From NCBI RefSeq assembly GCF_001426225.1, contig NZ_LMRT01000001.1, positions 989,613 to 1,053,612 of the forward strand: a stretch of DNA of 64,000 nucleotides. The letters run 5' to 3'. Shown piece after piece: positions 48,172-56,482 of this stretch. The stretch comes from Allobosea sp. Leaf344. GTDB taxonomy: Bacteria; Pseudomonadota; Alphaproteobacteria; Rhizobiales; Beijerinckiaceae. The notes under the pieces are model-generated. The model did not search any database, was not told the DNA's origin, and was given only the letters and a program-made list of their open reading frames with translations. How positions within the stretch are numbered: position 1 is the stretch's first letter; each line of letters starts with the position of its first letter. Both the position numbers and the translations under genes were made by a program.

Positions 48172-49100
48172 GCGCAGGCTCTCCAGTCCAGGACCATCTT
48201 CAGGCAGAGCGGATCGGTGAAGGCGGTGCGATAGGCGCTCTGCGCCTCGCTCGCGGCCTGACGGTGCGTGATCAGCCCGCCGAGCGAGAGCCGCCCCTGT
48301 GCAAGCAGCGCCGTCACGGCTTCGAGATCGGCCTGGCGCCACTCAGCAGCGACGCGCAGCCGCGCCTCGCGCATGAAGGCCGGTGGGAAGGCGAAGGAGA
48401 TCGGCTGCTCGTAGAAGCCGGCTAGCGTGAGCTCGCCGCCGGGCGCCAGCCGCGCGATCAGCGCGTCCAGCTGCGCGGCGTCGCCGCTGACATCGGTGAT
48501 CGCGCGATAGTCGCGGCGCGGATCGGCCTCCGCGGCGACCACATCATAGCCCTGCGCGCCGGCGTGGCGCCGCTCGTCGATGTCCCAGACCACCGGCTGC
48601 CCGCCGAGCGCCAGGGTGATCCGCGCCAGCAGCCGGCCGAGCACGCCATGGCCGATGATCAGCTCCGGCAGCTCATGGCCGGCGAGCGCGTGATGGGCCG
48701 TCGCGGCCAGGGCCAGCAGCACCGCGTTTTCTTCCAGCCCCTCGGGGATGGCGATGGCCTTGGCGGCGGGCACGACGAGATGCGAGGAGGCGCCGCCGAA
48801 CAGGCCGCGTGCGGCCTTGAAGCCGCGAGACCCCGGTACGAAGACGCGTTCGCCGATCCGATGCCGCGCCTCGGGCCCCGCCGAGAGGATGCGGCCGACG
48901 CTCTCATAGCCCGGCACCAGCGGGTACCCCATCCCGGGGAAATCCGGCATGCGGCCCGACCAGAGCAGGCGTTCGGTGCCGGTCGAGATGCCGCTCCATT
49001 CGGTGGCGACCACGACATCGCCCTCGCCGGGAGCCATCAGCTCGAGCTGGCTGAGCGCCAGCTGCCGGGGACTTTCGAGGAGGACGGCCAAGGCTCGCAT
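48168..49100 (-). CDS. bchC: 3-hydroxyethyl bacteriochlorophyllide a dehydrogenase
   Basis: 310-residue medium-chain dehydrogenase-like enzyme that oxidises the C3 hydroxyethyl group of bacteriochlorophyllide to acetyl. Recognised by EWSGISTGTERLLWSGRMPD, GYPLVPGYESVGRILSAGPE and the nucleotide-binding segment PELIIGHGVLGRLLARITLA. The usual zinc-site residues of alcohol dehydrogenases are absent, as in other BchC. First gene of the bchCXYZ-pufQBALM unit; the promoter with two PpsR-type boxes lies upstream. Confidence 0.94.
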   Translation of the reverse strand: MRALAVLLESPRQLALSQLELMAPGEGDVVVATEWSGISTGTERLLWSGRMPDFPGMGYPLVPGYESVGRILSAGPEARHRIGERVFVPGSRGFKAARGLFGGASSHLVVPAAKAIAIPEGLEENAVLLALAATAHHALAGHELPELIIGHGVLGRLLARITLALGGQPVVWDIDERRHAGAQGYDVVAAEADPRRDYRAITDVSGDAAQLDALIARLAPGGELTLAGFYEQPISFAFPPAFMREARLRVAAEWRQADLEAVTALLAQGRLSLGGLITHRQAASEAQSAYRTAFTDPLCLKMVLDWRACA

Positions 49101-49152
49101 AGGGGCACCCCGGGCAGGGTGGCGCTCGGTTGAGCCGCGTCACCGCCTGATG

Positions 49153-49196
49153 TGTCAGGTTAGAACAACGATTTCATATGTCAATTCTATTTGACA
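49153..49196 (-). promoter_or_regulatory. bchC promoter with paired PpsR/CrtJ boxes
   Basis: Box A, 49179-49196: TGTCAATTCTATTTGACA, a full TGT-N12-ACA palindrome. Box B, 49153-49170: TGT-N12-ACG, five of six fixed bases. The gap is exactly 8 bp, the spacing known for cooperative PpsR/CrtJ binding. On the minus strand a TTGACA -35 (49184-49179) and TAACCT -10 (49162-49157), spacer 16 bp, lie under the boxes, so binding would block RNA polymerase. Confidence 0.8.
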
Positions 49197-50311
49197 CTCG
49201 TGCTGTCAGGAACGCTCGCGACGATCGCCGCCATCAGCAGCGGCCGGCGCGTCGCGAGCGGTTTCACGGCGGTGAAACCCGCCCGCTGCAGCATGGCGCA
49301 GAGCTCGGCCGGGGTGCGGGCCCGGCCGCTGCCCATCGCCAGGAGGTAGAAGCCGAAATAGGCGTCGGCCATGCGCGCCGTGCCGGGGAGGCCCGCCATC
49401 GGTTCGGCGATCAGCAAGGTCGCGCCCGGTACCATGGCCTGCCGCAGCCGCGTCAGCAGCGCCCGCACCGCATCATCGTCGTGATCGTGCAGTACCCGCA
49501 CCAGAGTGACGAGATCGGCGCCGCCGGGCAGCGGATCGCGATGCATGTCGCCGCCGATGGCGCGGGCGCGATCGGTGAGCCCCGCCTGCGCGAAGCGCAA
49601 TGTCGCCCGCTCCGCGACCGCGGGGAGATCGAACACGGTCAGCGTCGCGGCGGGGGCGTGGCGGGCGATGGCGCGCAGGAAGGCACCGTCCCCGCCACCG
49701 ATGTCGAGCACCGCGCGGTGGCGGCGGAAATCATGGGCCGCAACCAGATCGTCGGCGACGAAATGCTGCGAATCCGCCATCAACGCGCTATAGGCGGCCA
49801 CTGCATCGGGCGCGGCGTCGGAGGGGCTGGCGCTGGTCGCGTAATCCCAGAATCCTTCGAGGCGGGTCGGCCTGCCTTCGCCGCGCAAAAGCCCGACCGG
49901 ATCGGCGAGATCGGCATAGAGCAGCCGGTGATGGGCGATCATCCGGGCGATGCCGGGATTGCCGCGCAGAGCCGCGCCCAGCATGGCGAGGCCGTAACGG
50001 CCGCCGGCCCGCCGCTCCAGCAGATCGAGCGCGACGGCGCCGTCGAGCAGCCGCACCGCCGCCGCCTCCGGTAATTGTGTGCGGGAGGCGATGCCGGCGA
50101 GATCGAGCGGCTCCGGCTCGAGCATCTCGAACAGGCCGAGCTCGACGCAGGCGGCCAGGATCTGGGCGTAGACGAAGCCGGCGCAGAGATCGAACAGAGC
50201 CTGCGATTGCCGGGTCGCGATCGGCCGGGTCAACGGAAACCCCGCCGCGAAGCGCTGGAAGGCCGGGCTCGCGACCAGCCGGTTGCGCCAGGCGGCGAGG
50301 CGGTCGCGCAT
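49187..50311 (-). CDS. crtF: Demethylspheroidene/hydroxyneurosporene O-methyltransferase
   Basis: 374 residues. SAM-dependent methyltransferase that methylates the C1 hydroxyl made by CrtC. The N-terminal dimerisation region (LFDLCAGFVYAQILAACVEL GL) and the SAM site HRAVLDIGGGDGAFLRAIAR are typical, as are VTLVRVLHDHDDDAVRALLT with the catalytic His and LLIAEPMAGLPGTARMADAY. The 3' end overlaps box A of the bchC promoter. Its start shares a base with the crtE stop. Confidence 0.93.
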   Translation of the reverse strand: MRDRLAAWRNRLVASPAFQRFAAGFPLTRPIATRQSQALFDLCAGFVYAQILAACVELGLFEMLEPEPLDLAGIASRTQLPEAAAVRLLDGAVALDLLERRAGGRYGLAMLGAALRGNPGIARMIAHHRLLYADLADPVGLLRGEGRPTRLEGFWDYATSASPSDAAPDAVAAYSALMADSQHFVADDLVAAHDFRRHRAVLDIGGGDGAFLRAIARHAPAATLTVFDLPAVAERATLRFAQAGLTDRARAIGGDMHRDPLPGGADLVTLVRVLHDHDDDAVRALLTRLRQAMVPGATLLIAEPMAGLPGTARMADAYFGFYLLAMGSGRARTPAELCAMLQRAGFTAVKPLATRRPLLMAAIVASVPDSTSVK

Positions 50312-51180
50312 CAGGCGGCGCGGCGCGCCAGCCCCGCCGGCAGGAAGCTCCTGGCCGTCAGGCCGATCAGGGTGCCGAGCTCGACCCGCCCCGGACAGGC
50401 GGGAATCGCGTCGATGGCTTCCAGGACAAGGCTGTCGAGCTGGGCGATCGCCGGCCCGAGCCCGCGTTCCAGCGCGAGATTGGGCCGCAGATGCGCGGCG
50501 TCCTGGCCGCAGGGCTTGCCGAGCTCGTCGGGCGTCGCGGCGACGTCACGGATATCGTCGGCGATCTGGAAGGCTTCGCCGAGCTTTTCGCCGAGGCTTC
50601 GCCAGGCCTGATGGGCGACGCCCGCCGCGGCGGCGCCCGCCATGGTCGCGCCGGCGAAGAGCGCGCCGGTCTTGGCCTGGTGATAGAGGCTGCAATCGAC
50701 CTCGCTCTCGGATTCCCAGGCCTGCCCGGCGACGATGCCGCCGCGGCTGCCGACGGCCGCGCCGACGACGCGGATCAGCGCGGCGAGACGCTGCGGCTGC
50801 AGGGCGCCGGCCTCGGCCAGCGTCTCGAAGGCGAGGACGATCAGCGCATCGCCCGCGAGAATGGCGAGCGGCTCGCCGAAGGCTTTGTGAACCGAGGCCT
50901 TGCCCCGCCGGATCGCGGCATCGTCGAAGCAGGGCAGATCATCATGCACCAGCGAGGCGCAATGCAGGAATTCGATCGCGGCCGCGGCGGCGTTCGCGGT
51001 GGCCGGCTGGCTGTCGCCGCAGGCCGCCGCGACCGCCAGCGTCAGCCGCGGGCGGATGCGGGCGCCGCCGGGGAAGACGGCGTGGCGCATCGCCTGCGCG
51101 AGCAGCGGCGGGCAATGCTGGCGATGGGCGGCGGCGAGGGCGAGATCGAGGGTCTGTTCGATGCGTGAGCCTGCGTCCAT
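50311..51180 (-). CDS. crtE: Geranylgeranyl diphosphate synthase
   Basis: 289 residues, short-chain trans-prenyl synthase. It provides C20 units for carotenoids and the bacteriochlorophyll tail. First Asp-rich motif HDDLPCFDDAAIRRGKASVH; second motif FQIADDIRDVAATPDELGKP. The FALLED-like Lys/Arg segment is HAVFPGGARIRPRLTL. Start ATG 51180, preceded by GGAG at six bases. Divergent from crtD. Confidence 0.95.
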   Translation of the reverse strand: MDAGSRIEQTLDLALAAAHRQHCPPLLAQAMRHAVFPGGARIRPRLTLAVAAACGDSQPATANAAAAAIEFLHCASLVHDDLPCFDDAAIRRGKASVHKAFGEPLAILAGDALIVLAFETLAEAGALQPQRLAALIRVVGAAVGSRGGIVAGQAWESESEVDCSLYHQAKTGALFAGATMAGAAAAGVAHQAWRSLGEKLGEAFQIADDIRDVAATPDELGKPCGQDAAHLRPNLALERGLGPAIAQLDSLVLEAIDAIPACPGRVELGTLIGLTARSFLPAGLARRAA

Positions 51181-51199
51181 CGCCCTCTCCCGTCACAAA

Positions 51200-51242
51200 T
51201 GTTTATGTTCATTGTCACGTTATGTGTAAGTTAATCTGGACA
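51200..51242. promoter_or_regulatory. crtE/crtD divergent promoter with paired PpsR/CrtJ boxes
   Basis: Box 51225-51242 TGTAAGTTAATCTGGACA matches TGT-N12-ACA fully; box 51200-51217 matches five of six (TGT-N12-TCA). They are 7 bp apart. A minus-strand promoter for crtE is plausible under them: TTACAC (51229-51224), 16 bp, CATAAA (51207-51202). Confidence 0.75.
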
Positions 51243-51291
51243 CATGCTGGGGCCTTGTCAATCGAGGCCGGCTCAGGGACAGGCAGGGTGC

Positions 51292-52773
51292 ATGGCGCGG
51301 CAGCGCATCGTGGTGATCGGGGCCGGGATCGGCGGGCTGGTGGCGGCGCTGCTGCTGGCGGCCCAGGGCCATACCGTGACGCTGGTCGAGAAGGAGGCCG
51401 AGCCGGGCGGCAAGATGCGCCGCGTCACGGTCGGCGGCAGCGTCATCGACGCCGGCCCGACCGTGATGACGATGCGCTGGGTGTTCGACCGGATCTTCAG
51501 CGACATCGGCGCCGGGCTCGACGATCATCTGCGGCTGGAGCGGGCCGCCATCCTCGCCCGCCATGCCTGGAGCGACAGCGAGCGGCTCGATCTCTTCGCC
51601 GATCGCCGCGCCTCGGCCGATGCGATCGGCGCATTCGCGGGGCCGAGGGAAGCCGGCAATTTCCTCGCCTTCTGCGAGCAGTCCCGCGCCGTGCACGATG
51701 CGCTGAAGGATAGTTTCATGGCGCGGGAGCGGCCGGGACCGCTCGCCCTCGTCCGGCGGGCGGGGCTCGGCCCGCTGCTGCAGGCCAACCCGTTCGGCAC
51801 CTTGTGGGGCGCGCTCGGCCGGCGCTTCGGCGATCCGCGCCTGCGCCAGCTCTTCGCCCGCTACGCCACCTATTGCGGCTCCTCGCCCTTCGCCGCCCCG
51901 GCCATCCTGATGCTGGTCGCCCATGTCGAACAGGAGGGGGTCTTCCTGGTCGAGGGCGGCATGCACCGGCTGGCGCAGGTGCTGGCGGAGCTGGCGCAGG
52001 CGCGGGGCGCGACCTTGCGCTACGGACAGGCGGCCGGCGAGATCCTGATCGCCGATGGCCGCGTCGGCGGCGTCAGGCTCGCCGATGGCGAGGAGATCCC
52101 GGCCGCGATCGTGATCAGCAACGCCGATCTGAACGCCCTCGCCTCGGGCCGGCTCGGCGGCGCCGTGGCGCGCCACGCGGCGCCGGTGCCGGCGCGGGCC
52201 CGCTCGCTCTCGGCCGTGACCTTCGCACTGCGCGCCGAGACCAGCGGCTTTCCGCTGCAGCGGCACAATGTCGTGTTCGGCCGCGACTACCGCGCCGAAT
52301 TCGACGCGATCTTCAAGCGCGGCCGGCTGCCGGACGACCCGACCATCTATGTCTGCGCGCAGGATCGCGACGGTGAGGGATCGATGGCGGGCGGCGTTCC
52401 GGAGCGGCTGCTCATCCTCGTCAACGCGCCGCCATCGGGCGACGGCGCGCCATTGCCGCAAGCGGAGATCGAACGATGCAGGGACCGCGTGTTCACGAAG
52501 CTCGCCCGATGCGGGCTCACGATCGCCCCCGGGGCGGAGCTGACGACGCAGCCGGCGGATTGGGAGAGGCTGTATCCGGGGACCGGCGGGGCGCTCTACG
52601 GAAGGGCGACGCATGGGGCGCTGGCGAGCTTCGCGCGGCCGGGCAGCCGCTCGCGGCTGAAGGGGCTGTACTGGGCGGGGGGCAGCGTGCATCCGGGGCC
52701 GGGCGTGCCGATGGCGGCGCTGTCGGGGCTGCTGGCGGCGCAGGCGGTGGCGGCGGACCTCGCTTCGACCTGA
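51292..52773 (+). CDS. crtD: Methoxyneurosporene/hydroxyneurosporene 3,4-desaturase
   Basis: 493 residues from the ATG at 51292 (MARQRIVVIGAGIGGLVA). An earlier ATG at 51244 abuts the PpsR box and adds non-conserved residues. FAD-dependent amine-oxidase-like desaturase. The dinucleotide motif is IVVIGAGIGGLVAALLLAAQ, then VEKEAEPGGKMRRVTVGG and DAGPTVMTMRWVFDRIF. The C-terminal signature is LYWAGGSVHPGPGVPMAALS. It introduces the C3-C4 double bond after CrtC hydration. Its TGA overlaps the conserved beginning of crtC. Confidence 0.94.
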   Translation: MARQRIVVIGAGIGGLVAALLLAAQGHTVTLVEKEAEPGGKMRRVTVGGSVIDAGPTVMTMRWVFDRIFSDIGAGLDDHLRLERAAILARHAWSDSERLDLFADRRASADAIGAFAGPREAGNFLAFCEQSRAVHDALKDSFMARERPGPLALVRRAGLGPLLQANPFGTLWGALGRRFGDPRLRQLFARYATYCGSSPFAAPAILMLVAHVEQEGVFLVEGGMHRLAQVLAELAQARGATLRYGQAAGEILIADGRVGGVRLADGEEIPAAIVISNADLNALASGRLGGAVARHAAPVPARARSLSAVTFALRAETSGFPLQRHNVVFGRDYRAEFDAIFKRGRLPDDPTIYVCAQDRDGEGSMAGGVPERLLILVNAPPSGDGAPLPQAEIERCRDRVFTKLARCGLTIAPGAELTTQPADWERLYPGTGGALYGRATHGALASFARPGSRSRLKGLYWAGGSVHPGPGVPMAALSGLLAAQAVAADLAST

Positions 52774-53687
52774 CCATCCCGGCAGGCGGCTATGCCTGGT
52801 GGTATGCCGATGCCTTCAGCGACGACGGCCGCTATGGCATCAGCCTGATCGCTTTCATCGGCAGCGTGTTCTCGCCCTATTACGCCTGGGCGCGCCGGGG
52901 CGGGCCCGCCGATCCGCGCGAGCATTGCGCGCTGAACATCGCCCTGTACGGGCCGGGCGTCGGCCGCTGGACGATGACGGAGCGCGGCGGAAGGCTTGTC
53001 TCGGTCGGCCCCGAGCGGCTGGTGATCGGACCCAGCGCGCTTAGCTGGGACGGGACGACGCTGACCGTGACGGTCGACGAGATCGGGATGCCGCTGCCGG
53101 TGCCGCGGCGCGTGCGCGGGGTGGTGCGGATCACGCCGCGGGCGATCACCGACCATCGCGTCCTGCTGAACGCCGACGGCCGGCATCGCTGGTGGCCGAT
53201 CGCCCCGCTGGCGGAGGTCACGGTCGATCTGGACAGGCCGGCGCTGCGCTGGAGCGGCCCCGGCTATCTCGACATGAACCAGGGCGACGCGCCGCTGGCC
53301 GAGGGGTTCCGCGACTGGCACTGGTCGCGCGGGCCGCTGCGGGACGGCGCGGCGGTGCTCTATGGCGGCACCCGCCGCGACGGCTCGCGCTTCGATCTCG
53401 GCTGGCGTTTCGGCCCGGACGGCCAGTCGACCCCGCTCGCTCTGCCGCCGCCTGCGCATCTGCGCAGGAGCGGCTGGCTGATCCCCCGCGAAACGCGCAG
53501 CGAGCCCGGCCGTCCGGCCGCGCTGATCCGCACGCTGGAGGACACGCCCTTCTATGCCCGCTCGCTGGTGCGCATGGGGCTCGAGGGCGAGAGCGTCACC
53601 GCCATGCATGAGAGCCTGGCGCTGGATCGCTTCGTCAGCCCCGTGGTGCAGGCGATGCTGCCGTTCCGGATGCCGCGTCGCGGCTGA
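52770..53687 (+). CDS. crtC: Carotenoid 1,2-hydratase (hydroxyneurosporene synthase), start codon unclear
   Basis: It adds water to the psi end of acyclic carotenoids. The conserved core is GGYAWWYADAFSDDGRYGIS, LIAFIGSVFSPYYAWARRG, HCALNIALYGPGVGRWTMTE and DMNQGDAPLAEGFRDWHWSR. The coordinates start at a CTG whose last bases form the crtD stop (CTGA). They mark where homology begins (about 305 residues), not a proven start. No ATG, GTG or TTG occurs near the expected N-terminus. The nearest upstream in-frame ATG (52476) lies ~98 codons inside crtD, and the next downstream ATG cuts away half the core. Non-standard initiation or a -1 shift from crtD is possible. Confidence 0.88.
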   Translation: MTIPAGGYAWWYADAFSDDGRYGISLIAFIGSVFSPYYAWARRGGPADPREHCALNIALYGPGVGRWTMTERGGRLVSVGPERLVIGPSALSWDGTTLTVTVDEIGMPLPVPRRVRGVVRITPRAITDHRVLLNADGRHRWWPIAPLAEVTVDLDRPALRWSGPGYLDMNQGDAPLAEGFRDWHWSRGPLRDGAAVLYGGTRRDGSRFDLGWRFGPDGQSTPLALPPPAHLRRSGWLIPRETRSEPGRPAALIRTLEDTPFYARSLVRMGLEGESVTAMHESLALDRFVSPVVQAMLPFRMPRRG

Positions 53688-53862
53688 GGCCGGATTCGGC
53701 GGGCGGATCCGGGGTCGCCGCCGCCATGGCGCGACGCTCCGCCGCCTTCGCCGCGTCCTTCATCTTCTCGCGCCGCAGATCCCAGAGCTGCCAGAAGCCG
53801 AAGCCGAGGCAGAGGCCGAGCGTCAGCAGCATTTCCGCGATGATCAGGGTGCTGGAGGCCAT
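53635..53862 (-). CDS. Small membrane protein of unknown function in the crt cluster
   Basis: 75 residues. One N-terminal transmembrane helix (TLIIAEMLLTLGLCLGFGFW) is followed by a basic, Ala-rich cytosolic stretch (DLRREKMKDAAKAAERRAMA) and a Pro/Ser tail. A good ribosome-binding site (GGAG, six bases) precedes the ATG, 12 bp after the crtB stop, so it is likely cotranscribed with crtIB. Its last 53 bp are antisense to the end of crtC. I recognise no named family. Confidence 0.7.
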   Translation of the reverse strand: MASSTLIIAEMLLTLGLCLGFGFWQLWDLRREKMKDAAKAAERRAMAAATPDPPAESGLSRDAASGTAASPAPRG

Positions 53863-53874
53863 CGCCTTCTCCGC

Positions 53875-54936
53875 TCAGGGCCGCCTGATCGCCGTCCGCT
53901 CGATGCGGCCGAGCCGCTCGAACATCTCGATGACGGAGGTGGCACGGGCGGTGAAGTTCCACCAGGGCGCGCCGCCGATCCGCAGCGGCGGGCGCGCGGG
54001 AGCCGGCATCATGGCGACGGCCTCGACCAGCCCGGCATTGGCCGGCAGCGGCGGCAGGGCGAGCCGCGCCTCGTCGTCACGGACGGGCAGCATGGCGCGC
54101 GCCAGGAGCGCGAGCTTGCGCCGCCTGCCGACGACGGCGCGGCGCGAGACGGAATCGCAGCCCTGGCGCCGCACCTCCCCGCCGATCTCGGCATAGATCA
54201 GCCGCGCGGCGCGGATTCCGGCCCGGCAGCCGGCCGGCAGCCGGGCGATACCAGCATCGGCACCGAGATAGAGCCGGTCGGCCTCGCCCAGCAGGCGCTC
54301 CACCAGCCGCGCCAAAGCCGCCGAGGGGACGGGGTCCTGCAGGAAGCGATCGGGGTCGAGCCCTTCCGCCCGCAGCCAGTCGAGCGGCAGATAGAGCCGG
54401 CCGCGCCGCGCATCCTCGCCGATGTCGCGGGCGATATTGGTCAGTTGCATGGCGATGCCGAGATCCGCCGCCCGCGCCAGAACCTCGGGGCTGCGCCGCT
54501 CCATCACCGTCGCCATCATCACGCCGACGCTGCCGGCGACGCGGGCGGCATAGTCGCAGAGCTCGGCGAAGCTCTGATAGCGCCGCCCCGCCGCATCCCA
54601 GGCGAAGCCCTCGATCAGCGCGAGCGGAACCGCCTGCGGCAGGGCGAAGCGGCGGACGACCGCAGCGAAGGCCCGGTCGGCGGGATGATCCTGGGGCCGG
54701 CCGGCATAGGCATCGCCGATGCGCCGCCGCAAGGCCTCGACGGTCGCGGGATCGGAGGGGCCGTCATCGATCGCGTCATCGGCGAGGCGGCAGAAGGCGT
54801 AGAGCGCCGTCGCCGGGCCGCGGATCTCGCGCGGCAGCAGGAGCGAGGCGGCATAGAAGGATTTCGACCCCGCGCGAAGGAGCCGGTGGCAGGCGGCGAG
54901 ATCGGCGGGGGCGGGCTCAAGCCAGTTCTGTCGCAT
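53875..54936 (-). CDS. crtB: Phytoene synthase
   Basis: 353 residues from the ATG at 54936 (MRQNWLEPAPADLAACHRLL). It condenses two geranylgeranyl diphosphates to phytoene. Asp-rich motifs are ALYAFCRLADDAIDDGPS and LTNIARDIGEDARRGRLYLP. SKSFYAASLLLPREIRGPA at the start of the fold is typical. It begins inside the 3' end of crtI (20-bp overlap), so the two are coupled. Confidence 0.95.
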   Translation of the reverse strand: MRQNWLEPAPADLAACHRLLRAGSKSFYAASLLLPREIRGPATALYAFCRLADDAIDDGPSDPATVEALRRRIGDAYAGRPQDHPADRAFAAVVRRFALPQAVPLALIEGFAWDAAGRRYQSFAELCDYAARVAGSVGVMMATVMERRSPEVLARAADLGIAMQLTNIARDIGEDARRGRLYLPLDWLRAEGLDPDRFLQDPVPSAALARLVERLLGEADRLYLGADAGIARLPAGCRAGIRAARLIYAEIGGEVRRQGCDSVSRRAVVGRRRKLALLARAMLPVRDDEARLALPPLPANAGLVEAVAMMPAPARPPLRIGGAPWWNFTARATSVIEMFERLGRIERTAIRRP

Positions 54937-56464
54937 GGGGCACCACCGTGTCGAGGATTCTGGCGGAGGACAGGACGCCGGGCAGCCCGGCGCCGGGATG
55001 CGTGCCGGCGCCGACGAGGAAGAGCCGCTCGACCTCCTCGCTGCGGTTATGCGGGCGGAACCAGGCGCTCTGCAGCAGGCGCGGCTCCAGCCCGAAGGCC
55101 GCGCCATGGGCGGAGAGCAGCTCGCGTTCGAAGTCGCGCGGCGTCATCAGGCGCGAGGTGACGAGCGCCTCGCCCAGCCCCGGCAGCAAGGTCGCCTCCA
55201 GCCGCGCCTGGATGCGGCGCCGGAACGGCTCGGCCTCCGCCGCCCAGTCCAGGCCGCCCTGCAGATTGGGGACCGGCACCAGCGCATAGAAGGCGTCGCA
55301 GCCATCGGGGGCGAGGCTCGGATCCGTCGCGGTCGGCCGATGGAGATAGAGGCTGAAATCCGCCGAGAGCCGCTTCGCCTCGAAGATGTCCTCGATCAGC
55401 CCGCGATAGCGCGGCCCGAACTGGATGGCGTGATGCGGCACCGACTCATAGCGGCGCCGCGTGCCGAAATACCAGACGACGACGCTCATCGAATGGCGGG
55501 CGCGGGCCAGCTTGCGGTCGCTCCAGCGCCGCCTGGTCACGGAGGGCAGCAGCGTGCCGTAGGTATGCGCCGCATCGGCATTGGAGACGACGATCTCGGC
55601 GCCGATCCGCTCCCCCGATGCGAGCATGACGCCGGTGGCGCGGCCGGACGCCGTGGTGATCTCCCGCACCTGCGCGCCATAGCGGATCCGCGCGCCCTGG
55701 CCCTTCGCAAGGCTGAGCAGGCCCGCGACCAGCGCCCCGGTGCCGCCCTGGGCGAAATGCACGCCATGGGCGCGTTCGAGATGGATGACGAGCGCGTAGA
55801 TCGCCGTGACGGCGAAGGGATTGCCGCCGATGAACAGCGGATGAAAACTCAACGCGGTGCGCAACCGCTCGTCGCGAACATGGCGGGCGGCGAGGGCATG
55901 GACGCTGCGGTCGGCCCGCAGCCGCGCCATGCCGGGCAGGGCCCGGAGCATGTCGCGCAGGCTGCCGAAGGGGACATGCGCCAATTGCTCGAAGCCGACG
56001 CGGTAGATCGCCTCGGCCCGGCGCAGGAAGGCCGCGTAGCCCTCGACATCGCCGGGGGCCAGCGCGGCGACCCGGTCTCGCATCGCCGCATCGTCGCCGG
56101 AGCAGTCCAGCGTCGTGCCATCGTCGAAATACAGCCGGTAGAACGGGTCCAGCGGGGTCAGGCGGATATCGTCCTGCATCCGCCGCCCGCATAAAGCCCA
56201 CAGCTCCTCGAACAGGAAGGGCGCTGTGACGATGGTCGGCCCGGCATCGAAGGTGAAGCCGTCCTGGCGGAAGACCCGCGCCCGTCCACCCGGCTGATCG
56301 AGGTTTTCCAGGATGGTGACGCGGTAGCCGCGGGCGCCGAGACGGATCGCCGCGGCGAGGCCGCCGAAGCCGGCGCCGATGATCACCGCATGCGGCCGCC
56401 TGTCCGGCGCGGCCTCAGTGGCGGGGCGGGACGGGTAATGGCGCTGGGGCAGGCGCGTCAACAT
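54917..56464 (-). CDS. crtI: Phytoene desaturase
   Basis: 515 residues from the ATG at 56464 (MLTRLPQRHYPSRPATE). FAD-dependent desaturase taking phytoene to neurosporene or lycopene. The dinucleotide motif is AVIIGAGFGGLAAAIRLGAR, followed by ENLDQPGGRARVFRQDGFTF and DAGPTIVTAPFLFEELW. The C-terminal signature is FLVGAGTHPGAGLPGVLSSA. It is upstream of crtB. The gap to the bchO stop is 18 bp, and a TTGACA at 56486-56481 could serve a promoter within the bchO end. Confidence 0.96.
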   Translation of the reverse strand: MLTRLPQRHYPSRPATEAAPDRRPHAVIIGAGFGGLAAAIRLGARGYRVTILENLDQPGGRARVFRQDGFTFDAGPTIVTAPFLFEELWALCGRRMQDDIRLTPLDPFYRLYFDDGTTLDCSGDDAAMRDRVAALAPGDVEGYAAFLRRAEAIYRVGFEQLAHVPFGSLRDMLRALPGMARLRADRSVHALAARHVRDERLRTALSFHPLFIGGNPFAVTAIYALVIHLERAHGVHFAQGGTGALVAGLLSLAKGQGARIRYGAQVREITTASGRATGVMLASGERIGAEIVVSNADAAHTYGTLLPSVTRRRWSDRKLARARHSMSVVVWYFGTRRRYESVPHHAIQFGPRYRGLIEDIFEAKRLSADFSLYLHRPTATDPSLAPDGCDAFYALVPVPNLQGGLDWAAEAEPFRRRIQARLEATLLPGLGEALVTSRLMTPRDFERELLSAHGAAFGLEPRLLQSAWFRPHNRSEEVERLFLVGAGTHPGAGLPGVLSSARILDTVVPHATELA

Positions 56465-56482
56465 AATTGGACATCGTATATG

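Noticed and set aside
56456..56473. Possible PpsR box at the crtI start (TGT-N12-ACG on the minus strand)
   Set aside because: Only five of six fixed bases match, it overlaps the start codon and no partner box lies 6-9 bp away.
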